The notes under the pieces were generated by a model. That model saw only the letters and a list, made by a program, of their open reading frames with translations, did no database searches and was not told the DNA's origin. The position numbers and the translations under genes are program-made. From Oasisia sp. SBJ-2009 (taxonomy: Eukaryota > Annelida > Polychaeta > Sabellida > Siboglinidae), in the NCBI GenBank assembly GCA_964017155.1, contig OZ024854.1, positions 14,023,681 through 14,087,680 on the forward strand: a DNA stretch of 64,000 nt, written 5' to 3'. Below, one piece after another: positions 52,601 to 64,000 of the stretch (within the stretch, counting starts at the first letter, position 1; each line of letters begins with the position of its first letter).

Positions 52601-55600
52601 CGCAATCGTAAGCCAATTGAAGGAGAAGTGCCAAGAATATAAATTTATCATGCTCTGCATCGCATTCGTCGATTATGAGAAGGCTTTTGAGTTTTGACTT
52701 GGCAAACCCAGGTAGTTAAAACTCTGGTAGTTCTGACCTTGCTGCAGTGAACTGGCAGTTGCCCCAGATGGAACAGAACCACCCCCCCCCCCTCCAGGTG
52801 ACCACCAGGTGACCAGCACCTGCAACGTGGGGTGGAACAACACTGATACACACCAGATTAATGTAGGCGTAACTAATGAGCTGGTTGTGTCAGTATGAGA
52901 AGTGGACAGGCAGGTCGGCCTTCAACTTGCAACATTCCAGCCGATATCTACAAACTAGTGGGTGTAATTGGGGAAATGTGTAAGTGTTAACCTTTTTGTG
53001 ACATTAGAATGGGATATTAGTGTTTCATTTTTCTTATGAGTCGTGATGTATTATAGATGTTTGCGTCTAGATAAGTCTGGACACAGAGTCGTGTCTTTGA
53101 ATAACCGCATTGAGCAAGATTCGAGTTGGAAGTTGTGCTTTGAACAAGATTAGATTCAGAATCGAAGACGCCTTATGCAGGCGCATCATGGCAGATTAGA
53201 TTGGCGGTATGACAACATGTTAATCAAAACATGTCCTGTCTTTTTTTCTTTTTATGCTTCTTCTGTTGTCAGATAAAGATGTGTCCATGATGATCTAGAC
53301 CAGCTGTGACAAAGAGATATATTTCTTTTGTGATCACTGCTGTGTCTGTGTATGACTAGGCGAAGTGTATGTGATGTGTACATGATATGGTGTGCTGTTG
53401 GGCAGCAGTAACGGGGTGTAGCTGGGTGTAGAAAGTAGCTGTAGCGGGGTGTAGAAAGTAGCTGTAGCGGGGTGTAGAAAGTAGCTGTAGCTGGGTGTAG
53501 AAAGTAGCTGTAGCTGGGTGTAGAAAGTAGCTGTAGCTGGGTGTAGAAAGTAGCTGTAGGGGGGTGTAGAAAGTAGCTGTAGCTGGGTGTAGAAAGTAGC
53601 TGTAGCGGGGTGCATAAAGTAGCTGTAGCGGGGTGTAGAAAGTAGCTGTAGCGGGGTGTAGAAAGTAGCTGTAGCGGGGTGTAGAAAGTAGCTGTAGTGG
53701 GGTGTAGAAAGTAGCTGTCGTTGGGTGCAGAAAGTTAGTAGCTGTAGCGGGGTGTAGAAAGTAGCTGTAGCGGAGGGTACAAAGTAGCTGTAGTGGGGTG
53801 TAGAAAGTAGCTGTAGTGGGGTGTAGAACGTATCTGTAGTAGGGTGTAGAAAGTAGCTGTAGCGGGGTGTAGAAAGTAGCTGTAGTGGGGTGTAGAAAAT
53901 AGCTGTAATGGGGTGTAGAAAGTAGCTGTAGCGGGGTGTAGAAAGTAGCTGTAGTGGGGTGTAGAAAGTATCTGTAGTGGGGTGTAGAAAATAGCTGTAG
54001 TAGGGTGTAGAAAGTAGCTGTAGCGGGGTGCAGAAAGTAGCTGTAGTGGGGTGTAGAAAATAGCTGTAGTTGGATGTAGAAAGTAGCTGTAGCGGGGTGT
54101 AGAAAGTAGCTGTATTTGGGTGTAGAAAGTAGCTGTAGCGGGGTGAAGGAAATAGCTGTAGAATAGCTGTTATGAAGTATAGATAGCAGCTGTGATGGGT
54201 TAAATAGCAGCTGTAGTGGGGTATATATATATATATATAGCGGCTGTAGCGGGGTGTAGGTAGCTGCAGTAGCTGTCACCAGCCAATCACAATGACACCT
54301 GCTGCAGGTAACTGTCACCTGTGCCCTGCCACAGCTGTGTGTTCAGGGCCTGGAGGACAGTGAGACTCAGTGTACTCAAGTCTTCTGGCTCATCAATCAT
54401 CATTACTGGGGCCATCAAAATAACTGCTTCATTACCTGGGCCTGTAAATAGTCGGTGAGTGACAGGTGAACCAGCCTTGGCTAATCCAGTCATGTCATAG
54501 GTATGTCGTCTGTAGGTGGTCACTTTCATCTTCTCGCTCAGTTTTTTGTGCTCCGAAATAGGACCAATTGTCAGTTTGAAGTAGCGGGTAGAAGTAGTGG
54601 GTAGAAGTAGCGGCAAGCGTCGGACCTTAGAAGGTGGGGGAGAAGAATGGAGACATTCAGGATGTGGTCAGTGTGGTGAGAGAGGTGGGGTAGAGGGTGT
54701 GGGTCAGTCCTTGCATCATAGGTAGTTGTGTTAGACTTAGACACCACTCACTCCACCATGAACAGTTTTTCCTGGGTGTGATTTCTTCTTAAGCAACTGA
54801 AGATGTGTTTCTCAATGATAGTTACTTACTTACATGTGTTTATACAGCTCTCTTATCGATGGAGCCTTCCTTTCTCCTACCTGACAGAAATGTATCATGT
54901 CCAGTTCTCGAGATGGCAGCACTGTACAGTAGAGGTTTGTTACTCTTATGGATGGGTGTATATTGCTTTTTAAGCGAATGTCAGTTGCTTTCTTATTGCG
55001 TGCTTTGGAAGTATGTTTAGGAAATATTTGCTGTCAGAAATAATTTCAACACACGCCAAAAAAGACAGTATTGTTTTTGCAGTGTTTACTCAAAATATCT
55101 TGTCGCAGAATGCTCAATAAGGGTTATGGGAATAGTTAGTTGTGTGCTTGAATGCTTTATTAATGTATCTGGGAAGAAAAAGTGACATGTGCACATTGGT
55201 TTTGGAATGCAGGGCCTTGATTTGGTATAAGTGGGAACTGCCAATTTCCCATGACTGTTGGTGGGTGATTCTAATTTGATCTTGCGACCTCAGGTTCTGC
55301 ATTGGCATTGCTATTTGTACGCTGCGGGGCCTCGATTTACAGATCACCTGTTAGTGCAGGTGTTTGGCACAGGGGGGCGCTAGCAGCAGACAGCAATTTT
55401 TTTGCAAACTGAACATGCCTAGTGTGATGAACACTGGTTCTGTTTCGCGTCTCAAGTCAACTGATTCTGACACCACCTCAAAATAGCAGTGACAGATATA
55501 AGCGAAGTGGTATGGTGTTTTTCGTGAGAGTTTACTGTCAATATTGACTGCTGCATCGGCCCACTTATCTCTATTTACAAGTGACTTTGACTTCCATGAT

Positions 55601-58600
55601 GATTGATGCCGTAGGTGTTATTTCTGGATCACGGAAACACTTGTAATCTTGTAGAGTTTTCTCAAGACTGTACAAATGTAGTGTCTAAAATTAGTGAGTA
55701 CTGAGTACAATGTGCTCAGTACAGTGTACTAAGTGCTGATGTCAGGTGGTCATGTCACTGTGACATGACCATTTCTAATATAGATAGTTATATGACTTGA
55801 ACACTTATAATGTGGTAAGTATTCATACCCGGTGTAAGCACTTTCCCATAGTTGAAGAAGTGATCTGTTTGTAGTTATAGGAATGAAGTCAGCTGAACGC
55901 AAGTCTCAATCGTAGAAGCTGAAGTTTGTTCCGAATACGCTGTGCAAATTTACTTTTTATGTATCAGGTGTCAAGTCTTTTGTGAGGAATTCTGGGAAAC
56001 CACTCAAGAAAACGTGCACAGACAACAACAAACCCTATACAAATGAAATTGTGACTGTTTTTATAAAGTTGAGAAAAGTGATTTAGATTTGCAATTTTTG
56101 TAAATTACCAGTTGGGATCCTCTATTTGAGGATAGAAAAAGTGGTGTACTCCATGGTGGATGTTCATCCCATTGCTGCATGATTGAAAGTTTGTGAAAGT
56201 GAGGAGGAAATAAAAAGTTTGTGAATATAATTGTCACGGCAGATGTGCTGTAAATAAACCGTTGTTGAGATTGACAGCCGGTGGGTGATAAGGGAGTCAG
56301 GAAACAGGAGTGAGAGTGTCTGAGTGTCTGTCCACACAACATTCCATTGTGTGTGTTTTGATGGAATGTGACAGCCCCCAGGAGGGATGTATTGTGTGCA
56401 GGGTGTGTCAAGGCCTGGCTGCTGATAGCCGTGGTGTGCCCCATTGTGTCGTAATGTCAATGGCAATGCTTGTGTTTGGCAGCGTTCAGGATAACAACAG
56501 ACATTTAACATCAGAGGACGCCATTGTTATGATATGTTTGACAAGAGCACAACAACGAGGCATGGTTTATGGGAGTTTTACGGCAACTGGTGTATCGGTA
56601 GAATGTATTGCTGTATCCCTGACCGATCCCGGATGAACTGCGTTAGTTATCTGCCATTGACATGCCAGTGTATGTAAACATGCATGGAATTGGATGCATG
56701 CACACGTGCATGCATGCAATGTGATGGACGTAATATGGATTGACACAAGGTATAACTGCATTGTCAAAATATCTGCTGGCGTGAAAAATAGTGAAAGTGA
56801 TGCTTTGTTGCTACTGCAAACCATGACAAAGGATTAGTAATATCGGGGCAGATATTAAATTATTCAAAAACGAAAAAGAAATAGTAATTCAAAACTGACA
56901 TGCTGTGAAGACTGGCCAGATGGCAGTTGTAGTAAATCTGTCTGATCGTGTTGATATCTGGTGAAAAAAACGCCATTAATTAACTTAATTAGCCGCGGCT
57001 ACACGTTATAGGTGCGCCCTCAAAGAGAATGGCAAGCTAACAGCCGAGATCTAGGCCGTCCTAGACACTGACAGATGGCAGACGGCACACTGCATCTGTG
57101 TGTGTGTGCATGCTCGTGTGCATGACAAGTGATATTGGTAACAAGACCCCGAGTTCACACAATAGCCAGGATGATCTACATCTCCAGCACGGATCTGCAG
57201 CTGTTTATAGCCGTTCCTTAAATGCCCTCCACCGAGTGGGGTTTATAAAGCCACCCTTGAATACACCATGTATAAACGGTTATTTACTTGTGATGCCCTT
57301 GCGCGATGCCCTTGCCGCTGCCAACTTGGGTCTTTCAACAAGTCATGAGTGCAACAAAGCCAGAAATACACACCAGGCAACTGTGCAGCTGTGTCATCAC
57401 GCAAAGTCACAGGCCTGACTCCAACTCCCAGGTCATGCGAAATGAAATGCATGTCACGGATTTGACAGCTTAGGAAAGCAGTGCTTGGATGAATGCCTCT
57501 TATGATTCAGAAAACATGGTGGGGGGTAACAGTCAAGACAACCTACATTAATGGTTGGTTGTTATCATATCCTTCTAAGAATTTCAGTCCGTTGTATAAG
57601 TTTTATTTGTTGATCCTGTGGAGATTGACACTTATGTATTTATAGAAAGCTTAGTTTGTATAAATAAATAAATAAATAAATAAATAAGTGACATTTTGCT
57701 GCCGGTAGGACTTCCTTCATAACTCGTGTCTAGTGCTGGCTGTTCACCGGAATGAAAGGAGATGAGGTGATATGTCTGAGAATGGGGTTATGTAACTCAT
57801 GTACCCTGGTTTGCCCCACTGGGGTACAGGAGGCTGCTCCTCTGTTGTCCCAACAGACACACAAGTGTATCCCGTTCTCACCCGTCTGTATAGTGTGCAG
57901 TCATCCGCACTAATCCACAGCTTCCAGCCAGCACATCTGCTGCGTGGTCACGTCTCAGCTCACTTCAATGGCGGACATGTTTTCTAATCTTTCATTTCGC
58001 AGATTTTTCAGATAAGGAAATTACATCATCCAAGTTTTTTCTGTATAAACCACAGATTGAACACGTTACCACGATGACTTGTTAAAATTCCACACTGCTG
58101 TGCTGTGTATGTGTTCTTTTTGCGATGTTTTCCGATAGTAATATTGTGAGGGACGACTCACAGAATAGCTGTCCTAGGGCCTGGGGCAGAGCTCAGATGA
58201 CACTGTAGACGCAAAGCTTTGGTTACACTGCAGCGTATGGTGGTTTTAGCCTTTCTGTTAAAAGTAGAGACATTAGCCTTATCTGTCCATCTACCTGTCG
58301 ATCACCGAGTCTGTCAGATGGATGGGTCTATACATGGCGAGGCAGTGGTTGTGTTGTGGAGAATCTGTGCCAGTGGATCACCATTCACCCCTCACAGATA
58401 ATGTCACAAATCTGTCTCCTGCGCTGCCATCAATCAAGTGTTGTCCTGATGTCAGGCACTGATAGGCTGAGATGTACCACTGGCATTCATTCCACACTGA
58501 CCAATTTTCCCAGGATGTTTTCATATTTTTTTTAAATTTCACCCTGTATTTTCATTGTATATTCCAAGTAGAGTTTGTTTGCAGTTACCTGTTGCTGCAG

Positions 58601-61600
58601 TCAGTATGTGGCTCATTGTGTGCAATCTTACCTACAGATGTCATGAACTAATATAAAAAAGATACATCTTTGACAGTTAACAAATGAAGAGTTACAGTTC
58701 ACGTGACATCCATGGGGCATACATCGGGGTAACATCCAGGGGGTGTGTATATGAGGGGGTGCGGGGGAGGAGGAAGAGTCCTGGGGGTGCGTCCAACTAT
58801 CCGTACCCTGGCAGGGAATGATACCTAATGCTTGTGGGAAGTTGCACTGTGCTTTCCTTGGGGGTTGTTGTCATCTGTGGGGTCCGGTGACAAACATCAC
58901 CCCCTGTGCACTCGTCTTTTGTATTTATAGCAAGCAGGAGTGATCCGCAGTTAGCGAGGCGAGGCGGGAGTGAGGCTGTGTCCCTGTTTTCTCCCGCACC
59001 CATATGTTTTCCCTGCACTCGGGTAGAAGTGATTTTTCCAGCTTCATACCTGTTCTCCAGTGGCCTGTCTGTTGCAAGTGTACCTACCCCCAAGTTACGA
59101 TAATTAGCTCCTAGGTGGAACTTAGCCATGGTTGCTTGACATCTAGCTGAGTTCTTATGCAAATTAGGGCACAACTCATGGGAGAGCCGGAGCAGCTCCA
59201 GCTGTAGCTAGGTGTCACATGACTCAATAAACAAATGGCTGGAGTCATTCAAGATTTATATTGGCACTGAGAAGTCAGATGAAATCATGTTTTCAGAGAT
59301 TATTTGTACCCGCTCGCTGTGTATGTGTAAAGGCCTTCAGGTGTTTGAGTTTCATGATCATATTGCATCACTTTTGCACAGTTTGCAGCAGGATTTGTAC
59401 GACAACAGAAAAAGTGTAATGTAAACTCACTGGTAGGATTTGGATATAAAAAAGAAATAGGAAAATGTGGCTATGAATTAAATTGAACAAAAGGGGCAAT
59501 GAAAAAAACCCAGAATATGTGAACAATTATTGAGGTTGTTAATTTGTCCAAATGTTATAGCAGTACTTCTCTTAAAAAAAAACCAGTATGTGTTTCAAAG
59601 ACACATGCCATTTACAGATATATTGTTTAGAAATAGAAAATGCTTGCTGGTCCTGTGGGACATTGTGACTGTGTATCCAAACATCAGTGTAGTTCCTTGC
59701 TCACCGTGCAAGTAGAGAAGTAGATGGCCTGACGAGTTAATTGCCCGTGTGGCTCGTGGTATTTCCCGCATGCCACGAGTGCCTGTAGTAGCCATGCAGA
59801 CATTCTCTGCAGCGTTCATTAGTTGCTGGTATTTCCTCAAAAACAACTTGTCTCACAATTAGCATAGATCTTATGCAAACACTGTAGTTGGTTATTTAAC
59901 CTTGCACATTTAAACTAAGCTAATGTAGTTACAAGCGTGCAACAACGGTGTTTTCTAAAGTCTGATCCTGTTGAAGCCATGTCAGAGTTGCAGCTATATC
60001 TGGAGACCATTTTTAATCTGCCATTTAATGATGTACATCGTCAGCAGACTCAGTCTCTAATTATGCAAGACAGCTACTTGTCTTGAACATCTCACTGCAA
60101 TGTAGATATTACTAATGACACATCGACTATTGTAAATGAAATTGTTTAAAGTTCAGCTACAGCTATTTATATTTACCATGGAGATTGTTTTCTTGGTACT
60201 TAGACATTTCCACATGAACGATAGCATTAATAATTATTTTCTTTATCATTATGTATCGCGATAAGTATCACATTAAGACAATAATATCACAGTGTGTGTG
60301 ATATTTTGAGTCAGTGTGTGGTTACCACCTTACACGCTGCTCCCTTGGACTTTCTAGCGCTCAGTGACCACTTTGATGATAACGTAGCGTATTGAACGGT
60401 GAGACCTGTTGAACACATGGTGGATCGTGGGAACATCATTGATAATATCTGTGTTAATTGAGTGTATTTGCTAAATAAAACCCCAACATGGGCACACAAT
60501 GGTGGGGCATCAGACCCTAAAGTTGTGCTCCTGCATTCAAAGTTGCCACTTTGATTCAGTCGGTTTCTGCTTAACTGCACAGATTTGTATCTGGCGTCGG
60601 ACATTAGGAATGTGCTTTGTGTTTATTTGTGTAGGTCGGGACAATAGAACTTGCTATACATGTACATGTGTAGAAGATACAGTACATGATGTTGTTCATT
60701 GTGCTGTCCACTGACCAATGGAAAGTCACATTGCTCACATACCGGTACTTTGTGCCTGGACAGACAATGTGCACTTGTAGACATGTAGACAAGGGTTTAT
60801 TGATTTCGCTTTTCAAGTATTTCACAGGCAATTTTACCATTCTCCTTTTGTGGTGTTTTGAATGCTTTCATCATCGCAGAAGATAAACATTAAATTGACT
60901 GTGACGTATCTGAACAGAAGAATTGTTCGAACGTGACATTGGGATGTTTCTTTTTACGAATAAAGGTTCTTTCTTCTTCTCCAGTCACTGGATAATGTGT
61001 TACTTCTTTCAACATGTACCTGGATAGCTTCAACATGTCCAGCACAGTTATGATGGGTTTGATCTTATGAGATCATTTCAGTTAATTTGCTGAACTCACT
61101 ACAAGTTTGCTTGCAGATTCCTGAGAAGGGTGAATCTGAGTGTCACAGGCTGCTCCATAAGTCCCTGTGTCTTGACAACAAAGTGTGGTTGTGATTTATG
61201 AATGAAACAACAGTTAGTTGTGACAGGGGTGTGAGACAATACAACACACAACAAAGAGCGGGTGGAGGTTATCTCTTGCCAAAGTGTCAAGCCATAGATG
61301 CCTCCTTGTGACAATTCTCCTGGGGGAACAATGTGATTGTCACTGATAGCACAGCCTGTGGGGTATCAGCTGACAGGGTAGTTCTCAGTTAACAGACACA
61401 CCTGGAGGAAGGCGTTGAACAGGGTTGTTACAACACCCTTCTGTGGCCACCCCTTTGTTTTACGGTGATTTGTCATGTGATTGTCATGTGACGTGCCATC
61501 AGCAGGTGTGGTGTAACCGACCGCTGTTGTTAGCTGTGGACGCTCATTTGTCTTAGCCTTGTGTACCTGTCCATATACAGTTACACTCGGTAGTTGTTAT

Positions 61601-63341
61601 CTTACTTGACCAATAGTGTAGTGCTATTTTAGAGAAAGCTACTTCTGCGTAGAATAGATAATAAACATACAAACATGCATTAAAATATAAGTAAACATAC
61701 AATAAATAACAAAACAATAAAACACATAGCAAAACAACAAAACATTAAGATTACAAGGGTGTGTAATAAATGGCCGTACATTAGGATTGACTGATATTTG
61801 TTTGTTTTGACAGAGACATATTTGTTGTGGTCAAGCTGTTCTGCATGTATGTGTCACTGTGTGTGACTACTAAATTTTGTTGACAGAAGCAAGTGTGTAG
61901 AATCCAAGCAATAACTCTGTACCATGAGTGTTGGTTGACAGAGGCAAGTTTGCTGTGGTCAAGCTATAAATCTCCATGTCTATTTGTTGAATGTTGACAG
62001 AGGCAAGTTTGCTGTGGTCAAGCTATAAATCTACATGTCTATTTGTTGACAGAGGCAAGTTTGCTGTGGTCAAGCGGTGTCAGCACCAGTTGACCGGACT
62101 GGACTATGCGGCCAAGTTCCTGCGCAAGCGGAGGAAGGGCAAGGACTGCAGACACGAGGTCCTGCAGGAGATCAGCATGCTGGAGGTGGCGCTCAGTCAT
62201 CCGCGACTCATCGACATGGTTGAGGTGTTCGAGACCACCCATGAGCTCATCATTGTCACCGAATAGTGAGTCTTCGTTCGCGTGGTTCGATCGCAAAGTC
62301 CCGCTTTTTATGAGCGGTTGTTACATCTGATATAAAAATGTGGTATGTTTTGATTGTAGATAGGCAGTTTGTATCTCCTTTTGCGGCTATCGGATCAATA
62401 GATATTTGCTTCGTTAACGACCTGGTTGCATGAGGAGATCAATCTTCATCCAGATGATCTTGTATTATAATATTTGTTATGGGACGTTTATTTTCAGGAG
62501 CATTTCTATGGCAGCTAACATGTTTCTGGTCAACAGCCACCGTCGCAGTGCATGTGTAATCATGTTATAATGCAAGCGGGTACACATTATAGTTCTAAGA
62601 TACATGTGTTCATTCAACCGTGACCCGTGTTCGTTCATCCGCGATCCGTGTTCACTGAGGCGTGACCTGATATCAGGTGGTTTGTGGAGCTGTCAGAGTG
62701 GTGCTCCAGAGAGAACCTGTCCGTCAGATAAGACGCTGCCCCTGGGTAGCAGGAAACATCGGCCACTTTGATTTCCTTCCACGTCCCAAGGGCAGTGCAC
62801 TGTAAACACCCCCAAAACACACAACTGTTGAATTCACTTGCTTGTTCTGGGCGTTGTTTGTTGCAGACATCACTAAATATAACCATTTGAAATATGAACA
62901 TAACAGCAGATAAAGTAAATATAACAATGGCGGTATCTTTTAGAACACCTACCTTTGGGCTACAGAGCAAAAGTGACGTTAATTGTTTAAGGTTTCTGCA
63001 CAAGTTTCTGTTATGCCATACATAAAAATCTGTAAGAATATTAACGTTATTACACAAACATGCTGCAGGAAGTACAATGTCATTATCAGTTGTGTGCGTT
63101 AATTTAGGAACAAACCAGATTTAGCAACTTTTTTGTCCCGGAATGTTGAATTTCTCAGATAATGTTTTTGGTTGGAGTTTAGTTCAGTGTTGATGTTTGC
63201 AGTGCGGCTGGTGGCGAGCTCTTCAAACACATGATACTGGAGGACAGATTCGAGGAGAAAGACGTCATTCGACTGATGAGACAGATTCTCGATGGACTCA
63301 TCTTTCTACACGATCGAAACATTGTTCACTTAGACATCAAG
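34671..63341 (+). CDS. STK17A: DRAK-type Ser/Thr kinase, STK17A-like, 5' three exons (runs off the window)
   Basis: DAP-kinase family kinase linked in vertebrates to apoptosis and stress signalling. Exons: 34671-34960, 62053-62265, 63203-63341, all joining in phase; the rest lies beyond the right edge. Exon 1 encodes 96 residues, an N-terminal tail rich in Ser, Asn and Pro ending [18 protein letters not shown], close to the RTEPF segment of STK17A. Exon 2 gives the glycine-rich loop [11 protein letters not shown], the ATP-binding lysine in [15 protein letters not shown] (the basic KRRKG stretch is DRAK-specific) and the helix C glutamate in [11 protein letters not shown]. Exon 3 gives the hinge EYAAGGELF and the catalytic loop start IVHLDIK, with HLD in place of HRD as in DAPK-family kinases. 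Intron 1 is about 27 kb. STK17A versus STK17B is inferred from the tail only; an invertebrate may have one gene for both. The next in-frame ATGs are at residues 59 and 78. Confidence 0.92.
34961..38640. other. STK17 intron 1, first part
   Basis: AT-rich intron sequence with no recognisable gene, RNA or complete mobile element on either strand. Confidence 0.5.
38646..39030. repeat. Minisatellite, ~39-44-bp units (STK17 intron 1)
   Basis: About nine units of GTATGGCCTGGTGTGGCCTC ACTACCTGTCTAC plus a variable spacer. All three + strand frames stay open through it, so the apparent proteins are artefacts of the repeat. Confidence 0.95.
39031..41315. other. STK17 intron 1, between minisatellites
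   Basis: No gene or known element recognised. A run of G lies near 41170-41180. Confidence 0.5.
41316..41660. repeat. Minisatellite, 19-bp units (STK17 intron 1)
   Basis: About 18 copies of GTGGGTTCTAGGGATCAGT, alternating with the variant GTGGGTTCTGGGGATCAGT. Confidence 0.96.
41661..50880. other. STK17 intron 1, long non-coding stretch
   Basis: About 9 kb with no convincing exon, RNA gene or complete element. Small features are G runs near 45546-45558, a C run near 50311-50326, and paired TTAGCCAATGGCTAA motifs at about 47230 and 47310. Confidence 0.45.
50888..50955. repeat. Short tandem array, 16-bp units
   Basis: Four copies of GACTYGGGCTGACGGT (GACTTGGG in the first two, GACTCGGG in the last two). 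Confidence 0.88.
50956..52079. other. STK17 intron 1, nothing firm
   Basis: AT-rich, with a short duplicated ACACACGTAGTGTCAGACACATACAC-type stretch near 51755-51815. No gene seen. Confidence 0.5.
52080..52695 (+). pseudogene. Broken RTE-like retrotransposon reverse transcriptase (STK17 intron 1)
   Basis: Discontinuous + strand similarity to a non-LTR reverse transcriptase: [20 protein letters not shown], then [29 protein letters not shown], and finally [17 protein letters not shown], where [12 protein letters not shown] is the palm motif carrying the first catalytic aspartate. Several stops and frame shifts, and truncation after the motif, show it is dead. Confidence 0.8.
52696..53397. other. 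STK17 intron 1, nothing firm
   Basis: Contains a C-rich run near 52780-52793. No gene or element recognised. Confidence 0.5.
53398..54165. repeat. Minisatellite, 23-bp units (STK17 intron 1)
   Basis: More than 30 units of GGGGTGTAGAAAGTAGCTGTAGC with scattered variants, followed by decayed units and a short TA tract to about 54260. The unit is 23 bases, so a frame cycles through all three phases. That creates a 320-codon - strand open frame of [14 protein letters not shown] repeats that is not a gene. Confidence 0.96.
54270..57650. other. STK17 intron 1, non-coding
   Basis: No convincing gene or element on either strand. Confidence 0.45.
57657..57688. repeat. (TAAA)n microsatellite
   Basis: About seven tandem AAAT/TAAA tetranucleotides. 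Confidence 0.95.
57689..61800. other. STK17 intron 1, last part
   Basis: No gene, RNA or complete element recognised. Confidence 0.45.
61806..62078 (+). repeat. Ladder of copied splice-acceptor/exon fragments before STK17 exon 2
   Basis: The sequence TTGACAG|AGGCAAGTTTGCTGTGGTCAAGC (acceptor plus the first bases of exon 2) occurs as the real site (CAG ending 62052) and as four upstream copies with CAG ending at 62000, 61941, 61886 and 61813. The nearest two are exact over this core; the others are degenerate. Spacing is 52-73 bases. The near copies read GKFAVVKL and then stop. Confidence 0.92.
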
Positions 63342-63349
63342 GTAGGTCC

Positions 63350-63458
63350 AAGGACGACCCAGTGAGCCTGTAGATGGGTGCATGTAAGGACGACCCAGTG
63401 AGCCTGTAGATGGGTGCATGTAAGGACGACCCAGTGAGCCTCTAGATGGGTGCATGTG
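63350..63458. repeat. Three tandem 36-bp units just after the STK17 exon 3 donor
   Basis: AAGGACGACCCAGTGAGCCTGTAGATGGGTGCATGT repeated three times, starting 8 bases after the exon border. Two unit junctions recreate GTAAGG, a potential donor. Confidence 0.93.
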
Positions 63459-63711
63459 CTGCTGCAATATACTGGCTTTCAGGGCAAATACGAATGGTGA
63501 TATTTGGGTAATGTAGATGGATTTATTTTAATGTTGACACAAGTGGTTATTATAACAAAGTGACAATCTTGAAATAGAACATAGTAATAGTCCTGATGAG
63601 TGAGTGACATATGACAACATTTTCAGAATGACAGCTTATGGGAAAAGTCGTTAATAGTTAGTGAAATATAGGTGACTATTGACCTGTTACGCACCTGTCC
63701 CCAGCACAGAC

Positions 63712-63830
63712 CACAGTGGTGTTGTGGAAAGACCACGGTGGTGTTATGGACTGACCACAGTGGTGTTGTGGAAAGACCAGAGTGGTGTTGTGGAAAGAAC
63801 CACGGTGGTGTAGTGGTGTTGTGGAAAGAC
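63712..63830. repeat. Imperfect tandem repeat, ~22-bp units
   Basis: Repeats of GTGGTGTTGTGGAAAGACCA with variation, in STK17 intron 3. The window ends soon after, with nothing else recognised. Confidence 0.85.
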
Positions 63831-64000
63831 TGACATATTCAGTTCAGCACATGATGCAGACAGACTAACAACTTTGTGGTATGCCTATGAATAAACCACA
63901 GCCCGCTGGATCCCAGGGGAGAGCCAAGTTGATAGAGATACCCTTGCCCCTTTGAAGTCACCCCAGAGAGCTGGCTGGCTTCCTTGCAGCAGCCACTGGA

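Noticed and set aside
53356..54318. 320-codon - strand open frame of repeated [14 protein letters not shown] units
   Set aside because: Produced by a 23-bp minisatellite whose unit lacks stops on that strand. The frame cycles through all three phases, there is no conserved flank, and it lies in an intron.

Overview
The window is animal nuclear DNA. It has intron-rich genes with GT-AG splice sites, abundant microsatellites and minisatellites, LINE, SINE and hAT debris, and a eukaryotic tRNA with internal Pol III promoter boxes and no encoded CCA. The proteins (WDR12, MSL1, a DRAK/STK17-type kinase) are metazoan and diverged from vertebrate orthologues. A marine invertebrate, perhaps a mollusc or another lophotrochozoan, fits the repeat mix, but the species cannot be fixed from the sequence alone.

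Layout: positions 1-4050 hold repeats, with a duplicated unit built around long (TA)n and (CA)n tracts and a broken reverse transcriptase between the copies. A complete 12-exon WDR12 gene (+ strand, 4905-17868, 441 codons) follows. Its introns carry a SINE, LINE 3' ends, a decayed hAT transposase, two hAT-type MITEs, minisatellites and a 35-bp palindrome. Convergent to it is a complete 8-exon MSL1 gene (- strand, 29651-20596, 481 codons). Its last intron is almost wholly a Tol2-like hAT transposon that itself carries a second transposon. A tRNA-Asn(GTT) lies at 30892-30965. From 34671 to the right edge runs the 5' part of an STK17A-like (DRAK) kinase gene on the + strand. Its first exon is separated from the second by an intron of about 27 kb that is mostly non-coding sequence with minisatellites and one reverse transcriptase relic.

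The three protein genes have unrelated roles: 60S ribosome biogenesis (WDR12), histone H4K16 acetylation scaffolding (MSL1) and DAP-kinase-family signalling (STK17). Nothing suggests a functional cluster. I rebuilt both complete gene models by hand from splice sites, reading phase and protein-family similarity. No transcript evidence was available.

I found no clearly new biological system. The most distinctive signals are: a ladder of decoy 3' splice sites with partial exon copies just before STK17 exon 2; a GC-AG intron in WDR12 whose donor appears to be the seed of a minisatellite; several tandem arrays that abut splice sites; a transposon nested in a transposon with an exact 8-bp target duplication; and a 31-bp inverted-repeat element carrying a CGAAACGTC hairpin core.
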